From an uncultured Clostridium sp. (GTDB lineage Bacteria; Bacillota; Clostridia; Lachnospirales; Lachnospiraceae): a stretch of 53,371 bases of DNA. The translations under genes were made by a program, and so were the position numbers. The DNA lies in assembly GCA_900542035.1 (NCBI GenBank), contig UQMJ01000020.1, positions 1-53,371 of the forward strand. The letters are read 5' to 3'. Within the stretch, counting starts at the first letter, position 1. Each line of letters begins with the position of its first letter. Below, in pieces: positions 25,020-34,460 of this stretch. The notes beneath the pieces were generated by a model. It was not told the origin of the DNA. It saw only the letters and a program-made list of their open reading frames with translations, and did not search any database.

Positions 25020-25706
25020 TTATTTCTTTCGGAAATTCTGAATCAGCAAAATAGAAACCAGCATCCGCATCATATATTTTGCCGCTACAACTGGTTTTAA
25101 ATAGCTTTCCCCAGCCAGGCGTTCCGCTATTTTTACTGGTACCTCCGCCACTTTTGCCCCCTGCTTAATCAAAAAGGAGACCGTATCCGGCTCTGGCCCA
25201 TAATTCAGGCGCAGGGCAAATGCCTGAATCATTTGCCGGTTAAACATCCGCATACCGGAAGTAGGATCGCTGACCCTGGTTCCCGTTGTCATCCGAATCG
25301 CTGCTGCAATCATCCGGCTTCCAATCATCCGCATAGAGAAATCTTTCGGCGCGTCTATAAATCGGGATCCGATTACTATATCATACCCCTCGTCCATCTT
25401 TTCCCTCATTTTCTGAATGTATTCCGGCCGGTGCTGTCCATCTCCATCGAACTGAATCGCATACTGATAGCCCTTTTCATAAGCATACTTCATCCCTGCC
25501 TGAAAACATCCGGCCAGTCCCAGATTTACCGGAAGATCCAAGAAATGATAGCCTTTTTTTCTGCAGATTGCGGCAGTATTGTCCGTAGAGCCATCATTTA
25601 CCACAATGTAATCTAATCCAGGAAAATTCCGAATCAGCTCGTCCACTACAGTCTCAATATTCTTTTCTTCGTTATAAGACGGAATCACTAAAAGTATATC
25701 CTGCAT
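25020..25706 (-). CDS. dolichol-phosphate-mannose-synthase-like glycosyltransferase
   Basis: A 228-residue GT2 enzyme. IPSYNEEKNIETVVDELIRN and VNDGSTDNT (~36-44) form the nucleotide site, FDGDGQHRPEYI holds the DxD, and DPTSGMRMFNRQMI is typical of DPM1/GtrB enzymes. It likely loads a sugar onto polyprenyl phosphate for use by a GT-C-type partner, for which the DUF2142 protein is a candidate. It begins 6 bp after the ATP-grasp gene. Confidence 0.85.
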   Translation of the reverse strand: MQDILLVIPSYNEEKNIETVVDELIRNFPGLDYIVVNDGSTDNTAAICRKKGYHFLDLPVNLGLAGCFQAGMKYAYEKGYQYAIQFDGDGQHRPEYIQKMREKMDEGYDIVIGSRFIDAPKDFSMRMIGSRMIAAAIRMTTGTRVSDPTSGMRMFNRQMIQAFALRLNYGPEPDTVSFLIKQGAKVAEVPVKIAERLAGESYLKPVVAAKYMMRMLVSILLIQNFRKK

Positions 25707-25712
25707 TCCTGT

Positions 25713-26735
25713 CTATTCCTCCATAACCAGGATTTTAATGGCTTTTTGAGCCCGTATCCCGTACCTTGCTGTCAGCCACTCTTTCTTTGGCTGTTCTCCT
25801 TTTTCCCAGGAAAGCAACACTCTTGGCAGGTCGATTCCAGCCGCATGGCTGAATGGATAACCGCCTCCAAACCTGGCATTCATTTCCAAAATATAGTATT
25901 GCCCATTTGCCTGAAACACATCCACATCCAGATTTCCTCTGTGGTGCAAAAGGCGGCCAAGCTGCTGGCCAAGCTGTCTTAATTCTTCATTATCGACAGT
26001 CTCTGCTGCATCTGTTTCTCCGGATCTCATTGCTGCTTTTCTCTTTGGAACGGTAACCTGATAGCAGCCGTTTAAGTCATTGATAATGTCTAATCCGTAT
26101 TCCTGTCCATCTAATTTTTCCTGGATCAATACGCACATTTCCAGAGCCTGTGACGACTCAAAGCGCAGATAACTGTCCCCGATTTCCCGAAGAATCTTTT
26201 TATAAAAGACTTCCAGTTCTTCTTCATTATCTGCCTCATAAACGGACAAAGATCCCATCCCCCAACGGGGTTTTACCATAAGAGGATAGGACAAACAGCC
26301 TTCTTTTACTGCCTGTTTTGCTTCCTCCAGTTTTATAAAACTCTGAGGCGCTGGCAGATGATTTTCTGTCAGAAACTGATACGTTTTCCACTTGTCGTTG
26401 CAGACTGCAACCACCTCTTCATCTGACACGATGACGTCCACGCCTATCTCTGCAAACTCTTTCCGATGGGCTGCAAGCACCGGCAAATCAATGTCAAACA
26501 GGGAAATCAGTATGGAAATATTATTGTTCCTGCAATATTCTAAAAGAAATGGAATATAATTTTTATCATAAATCAGGGGAGTTACCACCCATTGATCCGC
26601 AGACGAAAACGCCTGGCATACCTGGCTGTTTGCCGCATGAATCCTTCCTTTTCCGGCAACTGCCTCTTTAAAATATTCTACCAGATACGTCCTTCTGCCG
26701 GCGCTGGTCAACAGAATATTCGTTTCTTCTTTCAT
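25713..26735 (-). CDS. ATP-grasp ligase of a polysaccharide locus
   Basis: A 340-residue CarB-like ATP-grasp enzyme. The preATP-grasp part (ILLTSAGRRTYLVEYFKEAV) is followed by the ATP-binding lobe (YPLMVKPRWGMGSLSVYEA) and the Mg-binding end LDVDVFQANGQYYILEMNAR, then FGGGYPFSHAAGIDLP. Such enzymes join a carboxylate to an amine; in a glycan locus this may attach an amino acid or similar group to a sugar. The DegT-type aminotransferase gene in the same operon would supply an amino sugar. The start at 26735 follows GAGAGGAAAC; the frame extends to 26759. Confidence 0.78.
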   Translation of the reverse strand: MKEETNILLTSAGRRTYLVEYFKEAVAGKGRIHAANSQVCQAFSSADQWVVTPLIYDKNYIPFLLEYCRNNNISILISLFDIDLPVLAAHRKEFAEIGVDVIVSDEEVVAVCNDKWKTYQFLTENHLPAPQSFIKLEEAKQAVKEGCLSYPLMVKPRWGMGSLSVYEADNEEELEVFYKKILREIGDSYLRFESSQALEMCVLIQEKLDGQEYGLDIINDLNGCYQVTVPKRKAAMRSGETDAAETVDNEELRQLGQQLGRLLHHRGNLDVDVFQANGQYYILEMNARFGGGYPFSHAAGIDLPRVLLSWEKGEQPKKEWLTARYGIRAQKAIKILVMEE

Positions 26736-26813
26736 AGTTTCCTCTCTTCTAAAAAGCACCGCTTTGCGGCTAGTATAGCATAAAACCTATGGATTGGCTA
26801 CGAAAGCTTCTCC

Positions 26814-28265
26814 TTATTTCTTCCCTGCTCCTTTTACTATGCCTAATAAATAACGGAAGCTTTCGACTTTAAACAGCCAGGACAATCCGGCGTAAACCAG
26901 GACTCCTGTCAAAATCTGGGTAATTAACAGCAGCCAGTTGTTGTGAATAACAAATTGAATGCTGTATACGATTGCCCCCATGATGACCGACAGCAGCAAT
27001 GCCGGAAATACGTCTTTCCACTGTTCTGTAAAACTGTAATCCAGCAGTTTTTTATTGGGATATGCGTTGATAATCGTACCGATAAAATCCGTTGCCGCCT
27101 TTAGCCAGACCATGGCATAAATGCCAAATGGAATACTGACTGCCAATACCAGAAGCCCCAATACCTTTTTCACGATTTCCAGCTTCAGGAAAATATCGCT
27201 TCTTCCCAGAGCATTAATAGCCTGCAGATTTGCAATGTGAATCGGCCACATGGCATAGGCCACGCACATAATCTGAAGAAATGGAACACAGGGGAGCCAT
27301 TCCTCTGTCAGAATAATAGAAATCAACGGGTCTGCTACCGCAATCAGACCGGCCATCATAGGAAAAACTACAAACGCGCTGGTCACAATGGAACGGCGGA
27401 CCATGGCTTTCATTCTCCCTTTATCTTCCTGGCTGGCCGAAAATGCCGGCAGCATAACTGCCTGGATAGAGGCCGCAAGGTTATTGACAATCAGCTGCGG
27501 AAACTGGTTTCCTCTGTTATAATAACCGACTACATCTTTTTGGTAGATCTTTCCGATTACCATGGTGTATAAGTTATTATAAACCGTATCAATTAAGGAC
27601 GAGCACATCAGTTTCCAGCCATAAGAAAACAAGGATTCTATCCGTTTTATAGAAAACCTTCTCTCCGGTTTCCAACCTACCAGTCCCCATAACAATATCA
27701 TTAACAGGAACTGGTTTCCCAACTGCTGAACCACCAGCGCCCAGGTTCCCAGCCCCCTATAAGCGGCAATCACGCCAGCCGTTCCAGACAGACAAGTAGC
27801 CAGTAAACTGGCAATGCACATCTTCCTGAATTCCATTTTTCTGGAAACAATAGCCGTCTGAACCGACACGACTGCTCCAAAAAAAATCATAAGCGCCAGC
27901 ACCCTTAACATCCCTTTCAGCTCTGGGTCGTGATAAAATCCAGCTACAGCAGGAGCAGCTGCAAAAATCAGTGCATACAGCGCTGTGGCAACGCCTAAGC
28001 TTAGATAAAATACCGAAGAATAATCCAGGTCATCTACCTGTTTTTTCTGTATCAGAGACGTCTGGAACCCCGTCTGGATAAATACATTTGCAATGGCAAT
28101 AAATACCAGCAGAAGGGAAATCGTTCCATAGCGTTCCGGTCCCAGAAGTCTTGCCAGAATCAAAGAAATCACAAGCTGGACAAGTTGGACCCCACCGTTT
28201 TCCAACGCTTTCCAGAACAGTCCGGACAGCACTTTTCCTCTTAAATTTGTCGCATTTTCTGTCAT
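26814..28265 (-). CDS. Wzx-type polysaccharide flippase
   Basis: A 483-residue MOP-superfamily flippase with about 12-14 helices. The family start SGLFWKALENGGVQLVQLVI, then SLILARLLGPERYGTISLLL, the loop TGFQTSLIQKKQVDDLDYSS and SLIDTVYNNLYTMVIGKIYQ are typical of the WzxC/TuaB branch. It probably moves the lipid-linked repeat unit across the membrane. The start overlaps the preceding glycosyltransferase stop by 4 bp. Confidence 0.88.
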   Translation of the reverse strand: MTENATNLRGKVLSGLFWKALENGGVQLVQLVISLILARLLGPERYGTISLLLVFIAIANVFIQTGFQTSLIQKKQVDDLDYSSVFYLSLGVATALYALIFAAAPAVAGFYHDPELKGMLRVLALMIFFGAVVSVQTAIVSRKMEFRKMCIASLLATCLSGTAGVIAAYRGLGTWALVVQQLGNQFLLMILLWGLVGWKPERRFSIKRIESLFSYGWKLMCSSLIDTVYNNLYTMVIGKIYQKDVVGYYNRGNQFPQLIVNNLAASIQAVMLPAFSASQEDKGRMKAMVRRSIVTSAFVVFPMMAGLIAVADPLISIILTEEWLPCVPFLQIMCVAYAMWPIHIANLQAINALGRSDIFLKLEIVKKVLGLLVLAVSIPFGIYAMVWLKAATDFIGTIINAYPNKKLLDYSFTEQWKDVFPALLLSVIMGAIVYSIQFVIHNNWLLLITQILTGVLVYAGLSWLFKVESFRYLLGIVKGAGKK

Positions 28266-29242
28266 TTATTACCTCTCAGCAAATACCAGATTTTTTGGAG
28301 TCCCTTATACAGCCATGGACAATACAGCTCAATATTTAGAAAAAATCGGGTACGGAAGTCCAGTTCTTTATAGTAACGCCGGTATTCCCGATTTTTAACC
28401 TGGCGGTATTCCTTCGTATTTAAAAGGGTAAGGAAATCCATCCGGCGAAAGGCGCTTTTAATTGCTGCATCGTATTGATGACCAGTATCTTCTGAAAAGG
28501 CACGAAACATCTTTTTCATTGCATTGTGGTGACAAATGAGATTCTCTTTATAGTTGCCTCTTTCCATCTGGCTGGACCAGGAAACGCTGACGCCCTGCTG
28601 GTATACGGACATCTTCCGATCCATATAATAGACGGTTCCCTTACTTGCCATAAAGATATGAATCGGCACATCCCCTACGGGACAGTCATGGTACCACTGG
28701 GGCAGTTGCTTTGCCAGTTCTGTCGGAAACATCAGGGATGCAGTCGGATAATTTGCCCGTTTATCAATAACTTCTTCCGGCGTACATAGCTTACTGTGCT
28801 TATAAGGACGCACTTCTTTTGCTCTGAGCGCCTTGTCGTCAGACTCTATTTTCGCACTGTGAAAACACATCGTACATTCTGGATGCGCTTCCATGTAATC
28901 AGCCTGACGCTGCAGTTTGGTATCGTCAATCCAGTAGTCATCTCCCTCGCACATAGCAATGTATTTTCCCTCTGCCCTTGGGAAATTAAAGGCCCCGCTG
29001 ATATTCGAAATCCCCTTCGAATACTGGTTTTCTGTCTGGTACATAGGCCGGATAATGTCCGGATATTTCTCTGCATATTCTCGGATAATCTCGGCTGTCC
29101 TGTCCGTTGATGCATCGTCATGGATCACGATTTCAAATGGAAAATCTGTTTTCTGCTTCAGAAAACTATCCAGCGCCCTGGCAATATATTTTTCATGGTT
29201 ATAAGCAATACAGCTGACGGTTACCAGCGGTTTCTGCTTCAT
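28262..29242 (-). CDS. family 2 glycosyltransferase
   Basis: A 326-residue GT-A enzyme: VSCIAYNHEKYIARALDSFL, IHDDASTDRTAEII and the DxD-type CEGDDYWIDDTKLQ (~98-111). The motif set is common in capsule and teichoic-acid type transferases. The donor sugar is not evident. It is coupled by ATGA to the flippase gene downstream and lies 7 bp after the aminotransferase gene. Confidence 0.85.
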   Translation of the reverse strand: MKQKPLVTVSCIAYNHEKYIARALDSFLKQKTDFPFEIVIHDDASTDRTAEIIREYAEKYPDIIRPMYQTENQYSKGISNISGAFNFPRAEGKYIAMCEGDDYWIDDTKLQRQADYMEAHPECTMCFHSAKIESDDKALRAKEVRPYKHSKLCTPEEVIDKRANYPTASLMFPTELAKQLPQWYHDCPVGDVPIHIFMASKGTVYYMDRKMSVYQQGVSVSWSSQMERGNYKENLICHHNAMKKMFRAFSEDTGHQYDAAIKSAFRRMDFLTLLNTKEYRQVKNREYRRYYKELDFRTRFFLNIELYCPWLYKGLQKIWYLLRGNK

Positions 29243-29249
29243 AATCTGG

Positions 29250-30356
29250 TCACTCTCCTAAAATAATGGTACAAATTTCATCTACAGTTTCCAGAGACAA
29301 ATCTGCATACATCGGCAGAGTCAATACCTGCCTGGATACGCGTTCTGCCACCGGTGTGTCGTGTGAATTGAACTGGTCTTTATAGCAGTCATAATCATTA
29401 ATACAAGGATAAAAATACTTTCTTGCAAAGATATTTTTCTCAGCCAGCCGGCTATAAATTTCGTCCCGATCCCATTTATAGTTCTCAAATACCACCGGCA
29501 TATAGGCGTAGTTATAGGTTACCCTTGGATTCACTTCTGACAAACGGATGCCTTTCACGCCTTCCAGATGGCTGCGGTACCGCTCTGCCACTGCTTTCCG
29601 TTTTGCAATCTCTCTGTCCACATATTTTAAGTTGCACAGCCCCATTGCTGCCTGAAATTCGTTCATTTTGCCATTTCCGCCTACATACTCTACCGATTCT
29701 TTTCCGGTAATTCCGAAGTTTTTCAGCTTATAGAGAATGTCGGCCAGCCAGTCTTCCTGAAAAGTTACAACGCCGCCCTCTATGCTGTTGTAAACCTTAG
29801 TAGCATGGAGACTGAACATTGATGCATCTCCAAAAGTTCCGGAACCCTTGCCGTCTAATTTTTCCCCAAATGTATGGGCTGCGTCATAAATTACCTTTAA
29901 ATGATGGCGTCTTGCAATCTCTTCAATCTGCTCTACATCACAGAAATTTCCATACACATGAACCGGCACTATGGCGCAGGTTTTCTCTGTAATCAGGCTT
30001 TCCAATCTGGCTGCATCCATCGTAAAATCCCTGTCGTTAATATCGCAGAATACCGGCGTCAGGTTGTTTCTTACAATCGCGTGGGTGGTGGATGCGAAAC
30101 TGAACGGGGTTGTAATAACCTCTCCTTCCAGCTGGAATGCCTGAAGAACCATCTCCAATGCAGTATGACCGTTCACAAACAGTTCCAGGCCCTTTACCCC
30201 TAAATATTTCTTTAATTCCTCTTTCAGTTCTTCATGGTATTCTCCCATGTTGGTAAGCCATGCGCTCTCCCAGATATGCTGGAGTTTTTCTACATATTCC
30301 TCCATAGGCGGCAGGGAAGCCCGCGTTACGAATATGGTTTCTGATTGATCTCTCAT
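29250..30356 (-). CDS. DegT/DnrJ/EryC1 family sugar aminotransferase
   Basis: A 368-residue PLP enzyme that usually converts a keto-sugar nucleotide to an amino sugar. The Schiff-base lysine lies in SLHATKVYNSIEGG, with the PLP-phosphate segment NGHTALEMVL and YDAAHTFG (PLP-ring Asp) before it. The start at 30356 overlaps the previous stop (ATGA) and follows GAAGGGAC; the frame extends further to a TTG at 30431. No keto-sugar-forming dehydratase is in the window, so its substrate is made elsewhere. VioA-like dTDP-4-keto-6-deoxyglucose transamination is a possibility. Confidence 0.85.
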   Translation of the reverse strand: MRDQSETIFVTRASLPPMEEYVEKLQHIWESAWLTNMGEYHEELKEELKKYLGVKGLELFVNGHTALEMVLQAFQLEGEVITTPFSFASTTHAIVRNNLTPVFCDINDRDFTMDAARLESLITEKTCAIVPVHVYGNFCDVEQIEEIARRHHLKVIYDAAHTFGEKLDGKGSGTFGDASMFSLHATKVYNSIEGGVVTFQEDWLADILYKLKNFGITGKESVEYVGGNGKMNEFQAAMGLCNLKYVDREIAKRKAVAERYRSHLEGVKGIRLSEVNPRVTYNYAYMPVVFENYKWDRDEIYSRLAEKNIFARKYFYPCINDYDCYKDQFNSHDTPVAERVSRQVLTLPMYADLSLETVDEICTIILGE

Positions 30357-31372
30357 GTTTTTTGTCCCTTCTGTCTCTGACGGCTGTATAAAGCAAGACA
30401 CATCCAATGGTAAATCCGTACCAGACGGCAACGAAGCACCCAGACAGCCAGTGTATTTTTGACTCCTTCCGGCTTTACATCGGCTAAAAGCCGTCTAAAT
30501 TCCGATCTGGCAGCCAGCTTTTTCACTTCTTCCAGGCACTGCCTGCGGCTGTATCCGGATCGGTAATAGGTCAGTCCCAAAAATCCGCAGATATGGAATA
30601 CCATCCGGTTATTAATTTGGTTTTTCACACGTTCAGAAGCACTGCACCGTTTTAATAACGCCTGCATCGCTTTCAGCAAAGTAAAGCAGGTATCTACTCC
30701 GTTGTCGTAAAACCGGCTTATTAAACTGTCGTGAGCCTGATGCTGCCAGTAGTAAAGAACCACTTCCGGCACAACGCAGATACGCCTGCTTCTGGTCAGC
30801 ATCCGGACAGAAAACCAGATATCTTCGTTAATGGACATCTCTTCATCATAACGTACACTCCTGTCTGTCCGGTACAATTTATTGTTCTGATTATGAATGA
30901 CCTGCAGATCAAATAACGGAACCAGCAGTTGGTTTCCAAACTCCTCCAATGTGCCGGACCACTTGTTTTTCCAGGTTCTTCTGTCTTCTGGCGTTCCGTC
31001 TTCGTAGACAAATTCCAGACCGCCGACTGCAATATCTGCTCCGGTTTCTTTTACGCTTTCATACAAAATCCGAATCGCATCTTCTGCCATATAATCATCG
31101 GAATCCATGGTCATAAACCAGGTTCCTTTCATCTTGGAAAACCCAAAATTGCGGGCGCTGGAAACGCCGCCATTTTGTTTTGTAAACACCTTTACCCGCG
31201 GATCCATGGCCTCATATTTCCGGCAGATTGCCAGCGAATTATCCGTAGAACCATCGTCTATCAGCAGCAGTTCCAGGTTCTGATAACTCTGATTTATAAT
31301 TGACTGAATGCTTCGATCCAGATAATTCTGAGCATTATAAACCGGAACAATAATTGAAATTAATTCTTCCAC
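30353..31372 (-). CDS. family 2 glycosyltransferase
   Basis: A 339-residue enzyme. IIVPVYNAQNYLDRSIQSII, LIDDGSTDNSLAIC and MDSDDYMAEDAI (DxD, ~92-103) are the standard GT2 motifs, and INEDIWFSVRML supplies the catalytic acid. A GTG start at 31372 is used, preceded by AGAGGTG; no nearer ATG is available. It is coupled by ATGA to the DegT gene. Confidence 0.85.
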   Translation of the reverse strand: MEELISIIVPVYNAQNYLDRSIQSIINQSYQNLELLLIDDGSTDNSLAICRKYEAMDPRVKVFTKQNGGVSSARNFGFSKMKGTWFMTMDSDDYMAEDAIRILYESVKETGADIAVGGLEFVYEDGTPEDRRTWKNKWSGTLEEFGNQLLVPLFDLQVIHNQNNKLYRTDRSVRYDEEMSINEDIWFSVRMLTRSRRICVVPEVVLYYWQHQAHDSLISRFYDNGVDTCFTLLKAMQALLKRCSASERVKNQINNRMVFHICGFLGLTYYRSGYSRRQCLEEVKKLAARSEFRRLLADVKPEGVKNTLAVWVLRCRLVRIYHWMCLALYSRQRQKGQKT

Positions 31373-31388
31373 CGTACACCTCTGTTCT

Positions 31389-32279
31389 TTACCAGTCCAT
31401 TTTTAAAACCACTTTACAAAACCAGATTTCCATTAAAATCACCTGAAAAAATCCCTGGGCAATCAGCTTTTGCAGCGGACAAATATGAAGGTATTTTTCG
31501 TAATAATACAAGGCGCTCTGATTGCGGAGCTTCTGTCTTCCTGCCGCGCTTTGAAAGCTTTTTGAAATCGAAGCCGAATGTTCATGCCGATAAGTCTGAC
31601 ATAAAATCAGCACCGTCCGATAACCGGCATTCTGAAACCTATGAGCCAGTATCTCCTCTTCGTTGTAGAGAAATACTTCTTCATCATATCCGCCGCAGCC
31701 CAGCATTTTTACTGCGTCTACCATCAAAAGGGAGCCATGAACAGCATCTACATAAACAGCTTTATGTCCCTGGAAATAGGAATCCGGATAATCGATTCTG
31801 CCTTTCAAAATCCTTCCCAGCGTCCTCCTGCATATGGGTCCTGTCTTTATAAGACTGCCCAAAAATCCTGGCAGTTTCCATCCATTTATCTGTTCTCCAA
31901 ATACCGGATCGATCATTCTTGGCGCTGCTGCTGCTACGTCTGGACACCGTCCCAATACCGCCGCCATATTCCTCACACAGGTGTCGGTAAATACGGTATC
32001 CGGATTGGCAATCAGTACAAAATCTGCCTCTAACTCTTCATAAGAATACCGGATTCCAGCATTATTTCCTGCTCCATATCCTCCGTTTTTTTCTGTACGG
32101 ATCAGACTTATTTTATCTGATTCTTCTTTTAATTTCTGGAGTTCTTCCCAGGAATTATCCGTAGAAGCATTGTCTACTACTACCACATAATCCAGACTGG
32201 GATACGGACAGATCCGTCGGGCCTGATCCAAAACGGTTTGGGCATCATTATAGTTTAATATGACACAGCTTATCTTCAT
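31389..32279 (-). CDS. family 2 glycosyltransferase (WbbL-like)
   Basis: A 296-residue enzyme. CVILNYNDAQTVLDQARRI, VVVDNASTDNSWEELQKL and ANPDTVFTDTCV (DxD-equivalent) are typical of rhamnosyl-type WbbL transferases, and HEHSASISKSFQSAAGRQKL is the conserved end. The start at 32279 overlaps the GT8 stop (ATGA); the frame runs on to 32423 inside that gene and is not used. There is no strong ribosome site of its own, so translation is probably coupled. Confidence 0.83.
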   Translation of the reverse strand: MKISCVILNYNDAQTVLDQARRICPYPSLDYVVVVDNASTDNSWEELQKLKEESDKISLIRTEKNGGYGAGNNAGIRYSYEELEADFVLIANPDTVFTDTCVRNMAAVLGRCPDVAAAAPRMIDPVFGEQINGWKLPGFLGSLIKTGPICRRTLGRILKGRIDYPDSYFQGHKAVYVDAVHGSLLMVDAVKMLGCGGYDEEVFLYNEEEILAHRFQNAGYRTVLILCQTYRHEHSASISKSFQSAAGRQKLRNQSALYYYEKYLHICPLQKLIAQGFFQVILMEIWFCKVVLKMDW

Positions 32280-33250
32280 TTTGCTCTGCTCTCCACTGCT
32301 TTCATTCCATATTTCCGGCTGATATAACGGCGAACCGGAGGACAAAGAAACGTTGCATAATCCATCAGATGATAGGCCGCCATATACCATTCCTGTCCCT
32401 TCTCTTTTGGGAATCCGCGCCATGGCGTCTTCTCTAAATACCGCTCATATGCCCGACGATAATGATTCCGGTTTCCGGCTTTCCATGGCCGTTCATCCCC
32501 CATAAAATGAATGATAGCAGGATGCTTTTTAGCCCTTTGGAACACCTCTTTGGGAACTATTTTGTAAGCTGGAGACTGGGAGACCAGGTCACTGTAATGG
32601 AAATACCGGTAATTAGTAAAGAAATTATAACGAGGAGACAAAGGCTTAATTTTTCCTTTCAGCGCTCCATTTAAAGTATCCTGGTCGCAGGCAAACGTGG
32701 CGCCTCCAAGCTTCTTATAAAACTCTAAAAGCTGAATTTCTGCCTTTTGCTCCCTCCATTTTTTCACATCTATGAAAAGGACTCCTGAGTTAAAATAAGC
32801 ATCTTCCGGCTTCAGGCCAATCTGTTCTTTAATAGACGGATAAATGGTAGGTTCCATTACCGCTCCCATTACATTTTTTCCAAGATCGGTATTCCACAGG
32901 CCTCTGAGAGAAGACAGTACTACCGTGTCGCAGTCTAAATACAGCACCCGTTCTACGGTGTCTGGAAGTACCGTTCCTACAAACAGGCGGCCCATTGCAC
33001 TGATATCAAATCCGCCGGTATCAATTTCATAAGGAAACCTCTCTTTTAAGTTTCCCATTTCAATCACTTCCAGACGACGGTCAAACCGGCTGGCAATGGT
33101 TCTTAATTTTTCCTGATTCTCCAGGGACATCCCGACAGACAGCAGGTAAATCGCAATTTCCTGCTCCAGCTGGTTTCTGTCCAGCAAAGAATAAAGGGAC
33201 GTCCCTAAGTGACGGGCATAACCGTCATTGGACGCATATACAATATTCAT
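32276..33250 (-). CDS. family 8 glycosyltransferase
   Basis: A 324-residue retaining galactosyl/glucosyltransferase of GT8. YASNDGYARHLGTSLYSLLD opens the fold; VLYLDCDTVVLSSLRGLWNT holds the DxD, and FNSGVLFIDVKKWR, DQDTLN and HFMGDERPWK (metal-binding His) follow in the expected order. It is coupled to glf by a 4-bp overlap. Confidence 0.9.
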   Translation of the reverse strand: MNIVYASNDGYARHLGTSLYSLLDRNQLEQEIAIYLLSVGMSLENQEKLRTIASRFDRRLEVIEMGNLKERFPYEIDTGGFDISAMGRLFVGTVLPDTVERVLYLDCDTVVLSSLRGLWNTDLGKNVMGAVMEPTIYPSIKEQIGLKPEDAYFNSGVLFIDVKKWREQKAEIQLLEFYKKLGGATFACDQDTLNGALKGKIKPLSPRYNFFTNYRYFHYSDLVSQSPAYKIVPKEVFQRAKKHPAIIHFMGDERPWKAGNRNHYRRAYERYLEKTPWRGFPKEKGQEWYMAAYHLMDYATFLCPPVRRYISRKYGMKAVESRAK

Positions 33251-34347
33251 GCAAGTTCTTCCTCTGCCTTCCTCATAGCGGACTCAATGACCTTATCCAT
33301 GTCATAATACTTGTATTCTCCCAGACGCCCCCCAAATAAGACCTTGTCCTCATTTGCTGCCAGCGCGGCATACTTCTGATACAATGCCTGGTTTTTCTCA
33401 TCATTTACCGGATAATACGGTTCCATGCCTTCGCTCCAGTCAACCGGATATTCTCTGGTAATTACCGTCTTGGGCTGGGTTCCGAATTCAAAATGCTTAT
33501 GCTCGATAATGCGGGTATATGGAGTCTCTCGATCCGTATAATTTACGACCGCCACACCCTGATAGTTTTCTTCATCCAGAACCTCTGTCTCAAATTTTAA
33601 ACTCCGGTATTCCAGCTTGCCGAACCGGTAGCCGTAATAGACGTCAATAGGGCCTGTGTATACGATCTTTTCCCCCAAGGCATCGTAATGATCTTTGTGT
33701 TCCAGATAATCCGATCCCAATTCCACGTCACAGCCTTCTAACAGTTTATCAATGATTACATTGTAACCGCCGATAGGAATTCCCTGATACAAATCGTTAA
33801 AATAATTGTTGTCGTAGGTATACCGGACAGGAAGGCGCTTAATAATAAACGCCGGCAGGTCTTTACAGTCACGTCCCCATTGTTTCTCTGTATAGCCCTT
33901 AATCAATTTCTGGTAAATGTCCTGTCCTACCAGGCTGATGGCCTGCTCTTCCAGATTTTTGGGTTCTCCGGCAATGCTGGATCTCTGTTCTTCAATTTTC
34001 GCCTTTGCCTCTGACGGAGTGCACACCCCCCACATCTTGCTGAAGGTATTCATATTAAACGGCAGATTATACATCTCTCCTTTGTAATTTGCCACCGGAC
34101 TATTGGTATAGCGGTTAAACTCCGCCAGGCTGTTGACAAATTCCCAGACCTTTCTATTGCTGGTGTGGAAAATATGAGCGCCATATTTATGAACGTGTAT
34201 TCCTTCTGCATCCTCACAATACACATTTCCTCCCACATGATTCCGCTTTTCCACAATCAGGCACTTTTTCCCTTTCTGCTTTGCCAGATATGCAAACACT
34301 GCGGCGTACAGCCCGCTTCCCACCAGGACATAATCGTATGCTTTCAT
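33247..34347 (-). CDS. glf: UDP-galactopyranose mutase
   Basis: A 366-residue flavoenzyme that interconverts UDP-galactopyranose and UDP-galactofuranose. The FAD-binding motif YVLVGSGLYAAVFAYLAKQK with VEKRNHVGGN is at the N-terminus; GAHIFHTSNRKVWEFVN, YTEKQWGRDCKDLPAFIIKR and LFGGRLGEYKYYDMD match the family. It implies galactofuranose in the polymer. The start at 34347 has GGAGG upstream, with a rather long spacing. It is the first gene of the operon, behind the promoter at 34391-34419. Confidence 0.94.
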   Translation of the reverse strand: MKAYDYVLVGSGLYAAVFAYLAKQKGKKCLIVEKRNHVGGNVYCEDAEGIHVHKYGAHIFHTSNRKVWEFVNSLAEFNRYTNSPVANYKGEMYNLPFNMNTFSKMWGVCTPSEAKAKIEEQRSSIAGEPKNLEEQAISLVGQDIYQKLIKGYTEKQWGRDCKDLPAFIIKRLPVRYTYDNNYFNDLYQGIPIGGYNVIIDKLLEGCDVELGSDYLEHKDHYDALGEKIVYTGPIDVYYGYRFGKLEYRSLKFETEVLDEENYQGVAVVNYTDRETPYTRIIEHKHFEFGTQPKTVITREYPVDWSEGMEPYYPVNDEKNQALYQKYAALAANEDKVLFGGRLGEYKYYDMDKVIESAMRKAEEELA

Positions 34348-34390
34348 AGGGTAAACTACCTCCATTTTACATATTTCATAATTGTCCTTT

Positions 34391-34419
34391 ATTGTACTAT
34401 ATTTTTAGAGGAAAGTAAA
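34391..34419 (-). promoter_or_regulatory. promoter of the polysaccharide operon
   Basis: On the minus strand TTTACT (34419-34414), a 17-bp spacer and TACAAT (34396-34391), about 45 bp before the glf start. No other clear promoter was seen inside the 15-kb gene run. Confidence 0.6.
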
Positions 34420-34460
34420 CGGTTCCCCAGAAAACTGGAAGTTTCAGCGCGCTGTAAAAA

